Positions 54,941 to 64,000 of a stretch of DNA of 64,000 bases are shown in pieces. Every line of letters starts with the position of its first letter. Within the stretch, counting starts at the first letter, position 1. Location: the NCBI GenBank assembly GCA_012845835.1, contig JABAKD010000002.1, positions 8,578,620 through 8,642,619 of the forward strand. Reading direction: 5' to 3'. A program made the position numbers and the translations under genes. Below the pieces are notes generated by a model. It saw nothing but the letters and a program-made list of their open reading frames with translations, was not told the DNA's origin and searched no databases. Source of the stretch: Undaria pinnatifida (lineage: Eukaryota > Sar > Phaeophyceae > Laminariales > Alariaceae).

Positions 54941-55574
54941 CGGCTGAGGAAAGAAGCCGTATCTGATCCAATACTTCCTTCAAATGATCGGTGAAGCCCC
55001 CAGAAGAAAACTAAGTAAAATCGGTTCCAGAAAATGCGGATACCGATGGTACGGAGGTGGCTCCATGAGTTTGAACCCCTGAATCATCGGGAGCATCTAG
55101 GCCACCCCGATCATTGTGTAGCCGAAGCCGGAAAACATTGGTGGTATGGGAAATACTGACCATCCCACCCACCCAGCTTGTGCATGCAGTAGTTTCTTGT
55201 TTTACAACCTCTGCGGACCGGAGAAGGCTGCGAGTGCCTTGCCACACTCAGCCTGTGCGGAAGCAACTAGTGATATCTTCAAATGGACCCGAGATTGCGA
55301 CGAAGCTGTTGGCTCCGGCCTCTTTGAGCCGGTCTGAGGCACAGCAACGGAACCACAACCATTGACTAGAACCACTGCCCAACGGGACAGAACAAGAGGA
55401 AGAAAAAACAATGTCAGACCACTCTATACACCCTGCGTGCTGAGTAGCTTTTCTGCCGTCATTGTAATTCCAGGGTTTCTGCCGCGCTGAGCGCTCAGTA
55501 CGGGGGCACATCCCGGGTGAGACCCTCCTGCTTCGGGGCAAGAGGTCTCATCTAATGCATTACTTTATTTATAA
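54941..55574. other. No gene supported
   Basis: Short overlapping frames only; no repeat recognised. Confidence 0.4.
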
Positions 55575-55760
55575 CCGCTGAAACCACAGAAAAATACTAC
55601 AGGGAAATACTCGTGCGGCACGCACAAGCACACCAGCACTGAAATAACACAACACATAAGATCAAAAAAAAAACTCGGATTCAAGGACAGGAACATAGGT
55701 TATTGGTTAGGCAACGTCGGGGATTCTAGGGCGGTTCGCAGTTGAGCTTGCCAACACCAT
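55575..55760 (+). repeat. Dispersed repeat R4, copy 3 (partial)
   Basis: CTCGTGCGGCACGCACAAGC, GAAATAACACAACA and CAGTTGAGC-like words align with 47345-47500. Confidence 0.55.
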
Positions 55761-58107
55761 GGCATACTCTCCGTGGTATTGGACGAGTTACCATCTAACG
55801 CACCAAAACAATATGTGGCCCATCAAACCATGTTTCATTGTGGGACTCGTGCCCTTCGCTGAATAGACGCGCAGCTAAGGGCGAGCATCGCTCTACCCCA
55901 GGAGCCAGAGTTGCTCGTCATATCCACTGGGCACTGAACATGTACAAACGAGAGCGACGTAATACTAAGGGGGTGGTCAAGGCGTAGTCAATGGCGATGG
56001 GTTGATACACCATGAGTTGCAGGAGACCTCTCTGTGTGCTCGCAGAGTGGAAGAAGTACTTGAAGACGCCGGGAAAAACGTACATAGTACCAAGCAAGCC
56101 TTCGTACCCAAAAAGAAACTCGAACAAGAAAAATGGCTGGCTGGTTGGTTGGTTGGTTGGGTTGGGGCTAGTTGATACCGTCGCAACAACTACTATTGAT
56201 AACTACGTACTGCCTACTGGTAAACTTGTCGTGTTGAATCCCTAATTTGGACGGCGCCAGGAAAGAGGGGTTCTTTTTGGAGTTTTTGAAGCAGCATTTT
56301 CTTTATTATTTAGCAGTTGCCGTGCTGAAGCCTTATTTTTTCTAATTTATTTTCTCAACTGCACATTTCCCAGGAAATGTATCGATTAGACAACAACCAA
56401 CAACCACAGCACGCCTTCCACCAACGCACACAAACACGTTGACCACAGCTTCAAATATAGTACCATCCTCCTGCGCGAGTTCTTAGCAACCGCTTCACTA
56501 TTTTTTTGTTTACTGCAAGCATGGCGTGTGCATGACCTATTGCATGAATTGACAATAGGGAACAACTCGGGGGCAACAAGTACCTCGTTTCGGACGGGCT
56601 ATTTTTCGCCAAAACCTTGAACCGGACGCTCGTCGAGTATCCCGTCAAGGATTCAAGGTGATCGCAACAACGAGTTATTTCTATGTTTTGGTGCCTTATT
56701 GTCATATTGTGTTGGAATATTCCTGTTTTGTAATGTACCGCCGCGCACGTATATAGCAATGTATATAACGATGTACATATATATGTAGTCTATGTATGTT
56801 CGTCGACAGGCCAATCGCCGCATTGCAATGATCATGATGATATGACCGTGTCGCGATGGCGTGAATTATAAGATTTCGACGTGCATCTCCACTCCGATTG
56901 TTGGCATTCCTAACGTGATGCGATGTGATTGGAAATTCAGTGCCCCTGATATGTGGTGGATATCTCAAAAAGTATGTATCTACTCGGCCGAGGTACTACC
57001 GTAACTATTGTGGTCAAGCTTCTATTGGCTTCATGTCTTGGCGATATGCATCGCAATGGGATCGTTTGTCACGGTGCATCAAAACAAAATAGCGGTCAGG
57101 TACGCAGAGTCACGCTCCAGAGTTAGAATGCGTATAGACCTCCTATCATACCGTCGTACCACAGCAGTATGGGCGACTATTCAACAGTATCTGGCCGCAA
57201 ACCAAGTGTTGACGATTCCGCTGACATACCTCCCTCAATCTCGCACCTTGTTCAATAATTGAACAGCGTTTCTATGTTTATAGCCGCGGGCTCGCCGCTC
57301 ACAAAATACCCAGTTCCATCAAAATCAATTTCGCTTGGAATAACATGACCAGCTGTGGCATGCACTGCCCCATACATGGTCATCGGCGCACCGTATTCCA
57401 TGCAATGACAATCGGCTTTTTTTCTTGTCGTACAACTCATGGCTCGCTGGCGAATATTTGTCGAACATTCACAGAGTTGCACCGTTTGGGGAAAGCGGTT
57501 CTGGGCTGGCCATGTACTGGGATGTCTCCAAGCTCTGCATGTAAGTGCCCTCCTGCTGAAATTTGTCCTGTTACGAGGGAACACATTTAGCGTCTGATAG
57601 CATATGATATTACGTATAGCATGCATAGCATCCAGAACCGAACACGGAGAGAATCCTCACATGACGCGTGTACTATAATATACGATAGAGGTCGCATGTT
57701 TGTGCCAAAATAGTTGGAAGTACACCGGTTGTGACTACGGGGATTCGTAATTCCTTCATTAACTAACTAACTAACTAACTAACTAAACAACTAACTTTAA
57801 TAACTACTATACTACCGACAGTATTGTCATATCGTCGGAATGCCATTGTGTTTTGCAACAGCTTTGAAGTCGTTGAGCATGTTGACAATTGTATTCGTTG
57901 ACCCATCATGTTTTTACAACTGTATTCCATGAGCATTGCGTGCACGATCCATTGGGATACGCGTTCTATTTCCCTCAAAACCCGTGTTTGGGTGAGTTAT
58001 AGAGCACCCTGAGAAGTGCCCTTGGCCCTGGTCGGAAACGTACCCGGGGAATCGTTTCGTTTGTTGATTAATTTCTAGGGTGTTCAACAACTTTGTGGGG
58101 GAAACAA
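55761..58107. other. No gene supported; simple repeats
   Basis: (GGTT)n at 56138-56163 and (ACTA)n at 57760-57785 are clean microsatellites. AT-rich tandem words (TATATA, GTATATA) lie near 56750-56790. Minus-strand frames at 55918-56127 and 57252-57626 are open but unrecognised. Confidence 0.45.
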
Positions 58108-58239
58108 ATGTTTCCGCCGGCAAAAAAACGCCGTGCTGTCATCGATTCCAACGTTAGTATCACTGTCGCCGACCTGTGCCTCGGGGAAACAGTACTCTTA
58201 ACCCTCGCCAGAGAGCGATGCTGTTCTTTTTCGCAGTGA
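58108..58239 (+). CDS. Small open frame with basic N-terminus
   Basis: ATG in a good context (ACAAATG) starts a 43-codon frame: MFPPAKKRRAV (a nuclear-localisation-like basic patch), then VADLCLGETVLLTLARERC, a Leu-rich helix-like stretch. Short proteins or first exons with a Pro-Lys-Arg N-terminus followed by an F-box-like helix are common in algal genomes, but this is only an impression. The frame ends SFSQ-stop at TTCGCAGTGA. The minus strand is also open here. Confidence 0.2.
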   Translation: MFPPAKKRRAVIDSNVSITVADLCLGETVLLTLARERCCSFSQ

Positions 58240-58301
58240 ATGGTGAGCAATCTCATGGAACGGGTAGAAATAAGTTCACCCAATCCTTTCTATCTGGCTA
58301 A

Positions 58302-58366
58302 GCTTGTCAAGTGGGTAACTACTGTACCGGCTGGGCTTGTCAAGTGAGTAACTACTGTACCGGTGG
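58302..58366 (+). repeat. Two-copy tandem repeat, 33 bp
   Basis: GCTTGTCAAGTGRGTAACT followed by ACTGTACCGG occurs at 58302 and 58335. Confidence 0.85.
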
Positions 58367-58658
58367 TATCATATTGTCACTAGCACACGAAGTCTTTGTT
58401 TTAGGACTACTAATGGACTACTAATAGCCCCTATAAATATTGGTCGTGGGCGTGTTGCGCGCACAATTTCTCCAAAGTCATACTCCGGGTTAGATATTGA
58501 GCCGGTGTGAGGAGCCCAGCAAAACAAGCTTCCACCCCTACCGTGGGAGATATCATTTGTCAAACCATTGGGGTCTAGTGTGGAACACTCGCTATTCTCT
58601 TGCTTGATACTACATCGTAAATATATACATTAGCACTGTCACCCCCACACGACAACCG

Positions 58659-58863
58659 ATGGCGCAGGTACCATCGAATGCTCGACTTGGTGCGATTTCG
58701 GACGATGGTGACCGAAAAGCGAATACCACCGGAGAATTTTGTGACAATTCAAGCCGGAAGAACTGAGGAGGGACTGACAAGCCACCTTCACACAGAAGAG
58801 GAAGCAATCGCATTTTTTGAGGAGTACCTCGACGCGCAGGCGAGTTTGTCGTTACTGCGGTAG
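58659..58863 (+). CDS. Two overlapping small open frames, unassigned
   Basis: ATG at 58659 opens 35 codons (MAQVPSNARLGAISDDGDRK...) ending at 58766. ATG at 58678 in another frame opens 61 codons and ends at 58863, with an acidic helix-like tail (HTEEEAIAFFEEYLDAQ). Both read protein-like, so a single ancestral frame with a frame change near 58700-58760 is possible. No family is recognised. Confidence 0.2.
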
Positions 58864-59632
58864 TACGTAGATGTCCTACGGAGTACAGGTGGCTGCCACC
58901 CCCTCTCCCTTCTATAGCCATACTGTGGGAGCATATGTATCCTTGTGGACACATTGAGTGATGTAGCACACCATTTGGCGTAGTGAATTGTTTAGGTTAT
59001 CGACACATCATATTGTCTGCTAGATTGTCTGATGTCCACAGATTGAATGTTTTACGCCCATATTACGCAAAAGGTGGACGGCGCCACGTAGCCCCATAGG
59101 GCGTGCGTTTAAGGTGGGAACGCGTAGCGTTTCCTGGTCGAGTTTTGATCATTATGGATGTTTTGGGTTTTCCTCGGGCTCCAACACCTTTGAGTGACCA
59201 CTGACTCTAGATGTTTTCCAAAGAGTTCATGTGCTAAAAACAACAAGGGCACATGATTACTGGTGTCAGCGTTGACAAGGCAAACCACGTGTATGTTCAT
59301 GCGCTATGTTCAAATGTATTTGACTGATTCTGGCTGCAACACGGCAACTATGTGCTTTGTCGACCGACATGAGGCGACACCAGGAACACCAGAAAAAGTG
59401 CGAAGGGCAACATTTTTAGGGTCAGTTTTTAACGATAAAAAAAAAACGATTAGGAACACTTGTTGAATCTAATTTAGACTTGATTGGTCAACACACGCCA
59501 CATCATTGAATAATCCGATTTCGGGGCAATTGAAATTTGAATTAATCGAAAAATATCGGAAATGTCTGAAAATATATTTCGGGTGAAAGTCCGGTCCCAA
59601 TTTGGGTGTTGGCCCAACTTGACATGGCATGT
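58864..59632. other. No gene seen
   Basis: Short frames only; an A-run lies at 59440-59448. Confidence 0.4.
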
Positions 59633-60139
59633 TCACGGCGGGACAACACACACTCGGGGCAGCCTAGCGCAATTCTTGGCCGCGTCGGCGACCACGATCG
59701 AGGCCATAAAACGCGAACGTTGACGAGAGGCGACCGCGGCAATAGCCGCGCCCACGGCTACAGTCTGTACCGACTCGCGCGACCGCGGGCCCGGTGGTAT
59801 CAGCTTCGAAGACTTCCCCTCGTAGGCTCGGAGTGCGTTTGTCCACAATGCAATAGTTCGTTCGTTATCACACGGGAAAGTGCGATGCCATCGGACATAG
59901 ACCTTCCCGTTCGTATAAGATATCAAGTGCTCACAAGAAACGCCACTAATGACAATTGATCTCCCTGACAAAATGTATCCAACCATTCTATGTACGGTAA
60001 AATGCCCAATGATGCGACCACAGCGGTCCAACCTCATACAACGACGCACTCCGGCGGTGGTGCCTAAAAGTATACCATGACGGCCACGATCCCAATTGGT
60101 CGGCCAGCTCGCTTTGCTGTGTCGCACAAAATACGACAA
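59633..60139 (-). pseudogene. Open frame, possible retroelement remnant
   Basis: This 168-codon frame has ordinary protein composition: YFVRHSKASWPTNWDRGRHG, then ILLGTTAGVRRCMRLDRCGR and IIGHFTVHRMVGYIL. The order (a K/W/DRGR stretch, GILLG, VRR, RLD..GRIIG) loosely recalls the region after the integrase core in Ty1/copia polyproteins, but no catalytic motif is visible. The plus strand is partly open too. I leave the family open. A stop directly upstream in frame (near 60155) suggests truncation if it is an element. Confidence 0.3.
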
Positions 60140-60507
60140 CGTGACGAAAACACAAATGTTTGCTCAAGAGTTCGATATGGCTTCATCGCGGTCGCTGCTC
60201 CGCGCGCGCCGTTTTGAGGTTCCCTCCGCCTGCCCAAGAGACCCTGGGGGTGACGGATTCCTCGCCTTGGCCGCGAAAAGAAAAAGCGGGTGACAGCGGC
60301 GCGCACGCGACGGCGCAAGCCGTCTTTCTTGTCCACTTGTTATGTCATTCGGGGTGGGACACAGAGTGCCCCCTGCAAGTCTGCCTATTGAGCAGATCCC
60401 CGGTGAGTACTCACTTTGTTTGCCGGAATAGATAAGCAGGTTTACCATTTTCACAAAGCCCCGGATAGTAACTGAGAGCCGAGGCACATGCCTCGGATTC
60501 ATTTCCT
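60140..60507. other. No gene seen
   Basis: GC-rich, with overlapping short frames on both strands. A 7-bp inverted repeat GAGGCAC/GTGCCTC-like (GCCGAGGCACATGCCTCGG) lies at about 60479-60497. Confidence 0.4.
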
Positions 60508-61205
60508 AACTACCCCTAAAAGATAACACCAACGTATCACACGAAAACGGCCGATTAGCTAACACATCAGACAATTACAGGCCTTTTAAGGCCGTACCTT
60601 TACAGTACCCCACCCTCATGAGCCGCATATGCAGAAATATGGGAGATTCGGAGAAACTCCGTTTCTACGAACTAGACCATGATTCGAAGATGCGGCTCCT
60701 CAAAACCCACTCCCACACCTCTAACGGCCTGGCTATGGAGCCAGGAAAACGCGAAGAAAAGCAGTTAAGGGAAACGCAAACCCTACAACAAGGCAAACCA
60801 CCCTTCGAAAACCTGTCGCGTACCGCCGGTGTGGCGAGGGGGGGGGATAGAAAAGGCTCTACGGCAAACAAGCCACTGAAAAAGCACTACGGCACGGCAA
60901 ACCTTTGCATAAAAAACGGGGAACACAGGCGCTAATACGATGGAGAAGTCGCGCCAAAAACCTCCCGCGGACCATTGGCATGGCGGGGGTTAGATGTCGA
61001 GACGGCAATTACCCTGAATGGAAGGAGACACCAGCTACAGCCCCGCGAGGGGGAGGAGTGTTTAGCCGAAACAATACAAACACAACTGTACCACGGTATG
61101 CGCGACCAGATTACCCTGGTTGCCCCGCGGATCTGGGCTGAGGAGGGCGTCAGCAGAGCAAAATTGAACAGACACGAAAAACCGGCAGTCCTGCGCCTCA
61201 GATAG
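60508..61205 (+). pseudogene. Unassigned coding stretch with a single in-frame TAA
   Basis: One reading frame stays open from just after a stop at about 60505 to 61205 (over 230 codons), broken only by TAA at 60933-60935. The first Met is at 60618, but the open frame upstream is equally protein-like (NTSDNYRPFKAVPLQYPTLM). The peptide is rich in Lys, Arg and Glu, not repetitive, and includes GDSEKLRFYELDHDSKMRLL, LAWRGLDVETAITLNGRRHQ and DQITLVAPRIWAEEGVSRAK. I recognise no family. It lies head-to-head with the decayed Ty3/gypsy element E2 (minus strand, from 61405) and may be part of another element, such as a gag or a DNA transposon accessory protein. Confidence 0.4.
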
Positions 61206-61404
61206 CAGCGTAAACATCCGGACCCTGGCCCGGCACAGGGCGGGGGGGGTGCCGGCAGGACTAAGACAAACAATGGTTAGAACCGCCCCACACCCTGTAA
61301 AACCAACGCTCGAAACCTCACGAACAACTCAAGGGCAAACACACCAAACCCCGTCACCCGGGAAAAAAATGGAGAACTGTCGAGAGATGGCGGTGGCTTG
61401 AACG

Positions 61405-61643
61405 TCAACTGGCCATGGTCGCGCCTTGAAATTTATCTACGATACGTTGGATCTCCCGAGGAAACGCGCTAATGATGTGAACTTGCAGGCACCAAGAGCC
61501 TCGTACGGCTCCCGTCGAAGTCGTGTAGCGCGCCGGGGGAAGAGCAAGTTTAATCAGCCATGGGTCGTGCAGAAAGTTAACCAGGTAGATCTTGTCCTTG
61601 GTTGTGCTCGCGCTGATTTTCTAAGCCACCATAATCCATCATT
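61405..61643 (-). pseudogene. E2 polyprotein C-terminal tail (below the M1 insertion)
   Basis: On the minus strand, directly after the M1 insertion, the sequence resumes with DGLWWL, then after a one-base frame change STTKDKIYLVNFLHDP and LPPARYTTSTGAVRGSWCLQ, ending at TGA (61405-61407). The Tudor-like spacing (WW...ISAST...YLVNFLDDP) suggests a chromatin-reader-like tail, but that is inference. Confidence 0.7.
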
Positions 61644-61868
61644 GACTGATTCTTCAATAGAACCCCCAAGACCAGCAATATTATTTAACGAACGTCTCTT
61701 GGCTGCTTGGCACGAGGAAGGATGCTATGGAAAAACTGTCCTTCTATATTTTTTTGTTGCAACGGACTGTTGAACGATGGCCTCGGGATAGCACATCGGG
61801 CACCGTATTTCAGGAGATACAGCCGGGAGCTGGTTGTAAAACCGGAGATTTCGTTAAAAAAGCGACTC
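61644..61868 (+). mobile_element. Short inverted-repeat element M1, copy C (225 bp), nested in E2
   Basis: Left end GACTGATTCTTCAATAG and right end AGCGACTC match the termini of copies A and B. About 20 bp of the inner right terminal repeat (GGGGGCTACCGTA part) is deleted. Flanking tetranucleotides CATT and CGTT match at 3 of 4. It separates E2 coding segments HVWYN (61880-61895) and DGLWWL (about 61620-61640), so it transposed into an existing E2 copy. Confidence 0.8.
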
Positions 61869-61879
61869 CGTTGTTTTTC

Positions 61880-62679
61880 GTTGTACCAAACGTGGGCTTC
61901 CTTGAGAAGCACCGTACCGTGGTAGAGGCGGAGCAAATCGCCGCGAGTAACGCAATCGCAGCCCAGCGCTAGGAAACGTTCCCCGTTGTTGCGGAAGAGC
62001 TCGCTCTGTGCCGCCCCGATCCGCATTCGGCGGTAGAGGCGGTTGGGTTGGCGGTGCTGGTCCGGCGTATTAGCCCAATAACGCAAACTATGGAGGCGGG
62101 AGAAGTGGAGTGCTATTTCCGCTCCCAGGAAGGTTTAGAGGGGACTTCCCGATGCGTCTTGTATTGCACTGCGATGACGCCAACCCGGCCCCGGACCGAC
62201 TGATGGCCGATGATCTGCTCCACTTCCAGCCTTTGGAGAGGGGTCGACACATTGTCTTGAGTGACGTGGTACGGAGGGGACTTCTTGGAAAACATGTTGA
62301 GCACATACTGCGTCAGCCCCGCCGGTAGGTATTTGGGCATGTCCCCACTGTCGTGGGGGTTGGTGCAGGGCTTGCAGCGTTCTATCGCCACACGCCGACG
62401 AGCGTCCAAACTGGGCAGGTCCGAAGGGAGGGCCAAGTAGAGGAGGTTGCTTTCGAGTGGCGAGCCGTCCGGGGTCTCGGCGGCGGAGCAAGGACCGACT
62501 GCCACGATCTCGTAGGGGGCCGTCCAGCTAAGCGCCAGTTTGGCCTCGAGCACCTTGGCGTCCGTTTTTGCCTTCAAACCCTGGCGTATGGTGGAGGCAG
62601 AGTTGTACACCCATACCCAACCACCCACAACGAAGTTAGGAGGCCGAGTTGTACACCCATGCCCAACCACCCACAGCAA
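61880..62679 (-). pseudogene. E2 integrase C-terminal region and chromodomain
   Basis: Reads FVVGGWVWVYNSAST, KLALSWTAPYEIVAVGPC (GPY/F-like region, residues about 47-64 of this segment), RRRVAIERCKPC, GLTQYVLNMFSKKSPPYHV and then a chromodomain-like block from RLEVEQIIGHQ through IAVQYKTH to PSWERK (about 62232-62118), which in related elements directs insertion to modified histones. A frame change near 62086-62115 leads to RYWANTPDQHRQPNRLYRRM and HVWYN. A 46-bp tandem duplication (62600-62691) repeats the FVVGGW region and breaks the frame. Confidence 0.8.
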
Positions 62680-62726
62680 AGTTAGCTGCCGAACGAAGCG
62701 CTATCGTGTGGGCGGAGTTTCTGCGG

Positions 62727-63506
62727 TTAATACGAGAAACGGTGAGGGCGTGGTGTGCGCGAAAAATGTCGTTCGCGTGCTTTTGCCGGTCGGTGACCAA
62801 GTCGCAATAGGCCGAGGGGTCGCGGGCCAGATTCTAGTGCCCCACGACACCGATGCGGTCGAAACGAAAACGGGGGGGGGGAAGGCTGTCCATGTGGACC
62901 TCTTTCGGCGCCAGGCCCGTCTCCGTGCTGACGGAATTGTTGTAAGCGAATTCGACGTGAGGTATGTGCCAGTCGCAATCGGTTTGTCGCTCGTTGATGA
63001 CCATAGCCAGCATTGGGGCCATAGTGTGGTTTACCCGCTCAACGCCCCCGTTTCAGTTGGGATGATAGGAGCTTGTAGCAAGCTTGCGCACGCCCAACAG
63101 CTGGTATACAGCTTGTGAAAGCTTGGAGCAGAACTGCAGACCGTTGTTCGAGAGTATGGTGTGCGGGCGCCCGTACAAGGGAATGTATTGGTTCACCAGG
63201 ATATTGGCTGTACCTTCCGCGGTGAACTCAGCGGCAGTGACGAGAAACATGTCGGCCCGACGACGGAAGCAATCGGTGAACAGCAAGATGTAGGTGTTAC
63301 CTCGTGGCGGGGCCAAGGCAGTCAACACTGACGGCGACACATGGAGATGCTTGGCCAGCGGACAGCCAGCAGTGGCGAAGCCACCATCGGGTGCACACAT
63401 TCGTGCCAATCCACCAAAAAAGCCCTTGTAGCATGCGCAACGTGCGCGTGGTGCCAAGGTGGCAAGAGGCCGTTGAATGACAAGCTTGCATGATCCAAGG
63501 GTGCAT
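62727..63506 (-). pseudogene. E2 integrase zinc-binding and catalytic core
   Basis: The zinc-binding part reads MQACHSTASCHLGTTRTL and WWIGTNVCTRWWLRHC (63380-63500), with the last Cys region deleted. The core reads AVSVDCLGP (first Asp) in one frame, then PRGNTYILLFTDCF, AEGTANILVNQYIPLYG and TILSNNGLQFCSKL in another. The second catalytic Asp of the usual SDNG box is Asn here. TGA follows SSYHPN (63053), after which NGGVERVNHT (catalytic Glu) and HVEFAYNNSVSTETGLAPKE continue. A frame change near 62890-62980, at a G-run, precedes the next segment. Inactive. Confidence 0.85.
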
Positions 63507-63525
63507 GAGTAGGGGGTCGCGGCGG

Positions 63526-63700
63526 TCAACGGGATCGGTCGCGACCGTAGGACTCGCAGCGAGGTGTTGATACTCCGGGCAGATGGTCGACGGGCTCCAC
63601 CGGGCCCGAATCGACGGGGTCGGCCGCGACCGTGGAACTCGTGGCGGGGTGTTGATACGCCGGGCAGATGGTCGAGGGGCCCCGCCGGGCCCGAATCCAC
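63526..63700 (-). repeat. Tandem duplication (~85 bp x2) within E2 linker
   Basis: GTCGCGACCGTAGGACTCG, GGTGTTGATACTCCGGGCAG and GGGCTCCACCGGGCCCGAAT are repeated, with substitutions, from 63537 and again from 63622. It encodes a Gly/Pro/Val-rich segment (VDHLPGVSTPR) twice. Confidence 0.8.
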
Positions 63701-64000
63701 AACCTACAGCAATGATACATCACCGGTTGCTGTCGCTGTTCGTCGGCGCGTCGTCGCCGACGGAAGAGCTGGAGTGTCAAGCAGGGCAGAGACAGACACG
63801 GTCGAACCGGTGGTCGCGGAAGAACGCCTTGATCGAAGAGTCGGCTGTGCGATGGTCGTCGCTGCAGCCAGGGCTTCTGCAGAGCCCGTGCCGCCCTCGA
63901 TGGGTATGTCAAACACCAAAGCGAAAACGGTGCCAGCGGCAGTCGAAATCGACCCGCGGCCGGTACAGCCTTCGGCAGGGGCGACGAAGGCAGAAACACG
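63701..64000 (-). pseudogene. E2 polyprotein linker upstream of integrase (partial)
   Basis: Reads VFDIPIEGGTGSAEALAAAT and TGSTVSVSALLDTPALPSAT in one frame, an Ala/Ser/Thr-rich linker of the kind found between RNase H and integrase. RT and RNase H would lie beyond the right edge of the window. Confidence 0.5.

Larger units (their letters stand above)
61405..64000 (-). mobile_element. Ty3/gypsy retrotransposon E2 with chromodomain, 3' half, decayed
   Basis: Minus-strand remnant that runs off the right edge. Order on the minus strand: linker with an 85-bp tandem duplication, integrase, integrase C-terminal region, chromodomain and a C-terminal tail ending at a stop (61405-61407). It is markedly GC-richer than the window. 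Several frame changes, stops and one lost catalytic residue show decay. No polypurine tract or LTR could be identified below 61405. It is a different lineage from E1, which lacks a chromodomain. The M1 element at 61644-61868 is nested inside it. Confidence 0.9.

Noticed and set aside
7226-63055. UGA as a sense codon (in-frame TGA in the PIF1 remnant, E1 gag/pro and the E2 integrase)
   Set aside because: The same elements also carry TAG stops and frame changes, TGG is used freely for Trp, and the TGA positions would need different amino acids. Ordinary decay explains them.

Overview
The window looks like gene-poor, repeat-rich nuclear DNA of a eukaryote. Three things point this way: exon-like islands bounded by GT/AG splice signals, interstitial CCCTAA (TTAGGG-type) telomeric repeats, and decayed Ty3/gypsy retrotransposons, one with a chromodomain. 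A PIF1-like helicase remnant and a DIRS/Crypton-type tyrosine recombinase remnant fit a protist. A stramenopile alga is my best guess, but that rests on impressions of family style and is weak. No intact host gene, rRNA or tRNA could be supported. Most long open frames are element remnants, microsatellite translations or chance.

Layout. 1-4.1 kb: two copies of a ~520-bp direct repeat (R1), each with a purine-rich tract, about 3.6 kb apart. 6.87-7.6 kb: PIF1-like helicase C-terminal remnant with one in-frame stop, then a 10-bp perfect hairpin. 9.09 kb: a lone 90-bp exon-like block encoding a leucine-rich-repeat-like peptide. 10.04 and 23.1 kb: interstitial telomeric repeats. 12.9-13.3, 17.5-18.0 and 21.6-22.7 kb: copies of repeat family R2, with a recurring AACTATAAA box. 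13.85-16.03 kb: a complex tandem and segmental array (R3) holding one copy of a short inverted-repeat element, called here M1. 18.9-19.8 kb: a decayed unassigned coding stretch. 25.7 kb: a large CAT microsatellite.

28.99-36.91 kb: a near-complete Ty3/gypsy LTR retrotransposon (E1) with 398-bp LTRs, PBS, PPT, gag, protease, RT, RNase H and integrase. It is broken by several stops and frameshifts and sits inside an ACT-type microsatellite. 40.8 kb: a second M1 copy with a perfect 4-bp flanking duplication. 41.75 kb: a possible exon. 45.3 kb: a tyrosine recombinase remnant. 47-48.6 and 55.6 kb: repeat family R4. 48.66-52.8 kb: a ~4-kb satellite whose best part repeats at 177 bp. 59.6-61.2 kb: unassigned open frames. 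61.4-64 kb: the 3' half of a second Ty3/gypsy element (E2), on the minus strand, with a chromodomain. E2 has a decayed integrase and carries the third M1 copy inside its coding region.

How it fits together: the window is a graveyard of nested mobile elements and satellites rather than a set of cooperating genes. The best-supported unusual items are the M1 family (three copies, inverted termini, 4-bp flanking duplications, one related empty site, one nested insertion) and the 177-bp satellite, whose minus strand stays open as a ~59-residue repeated peptide.
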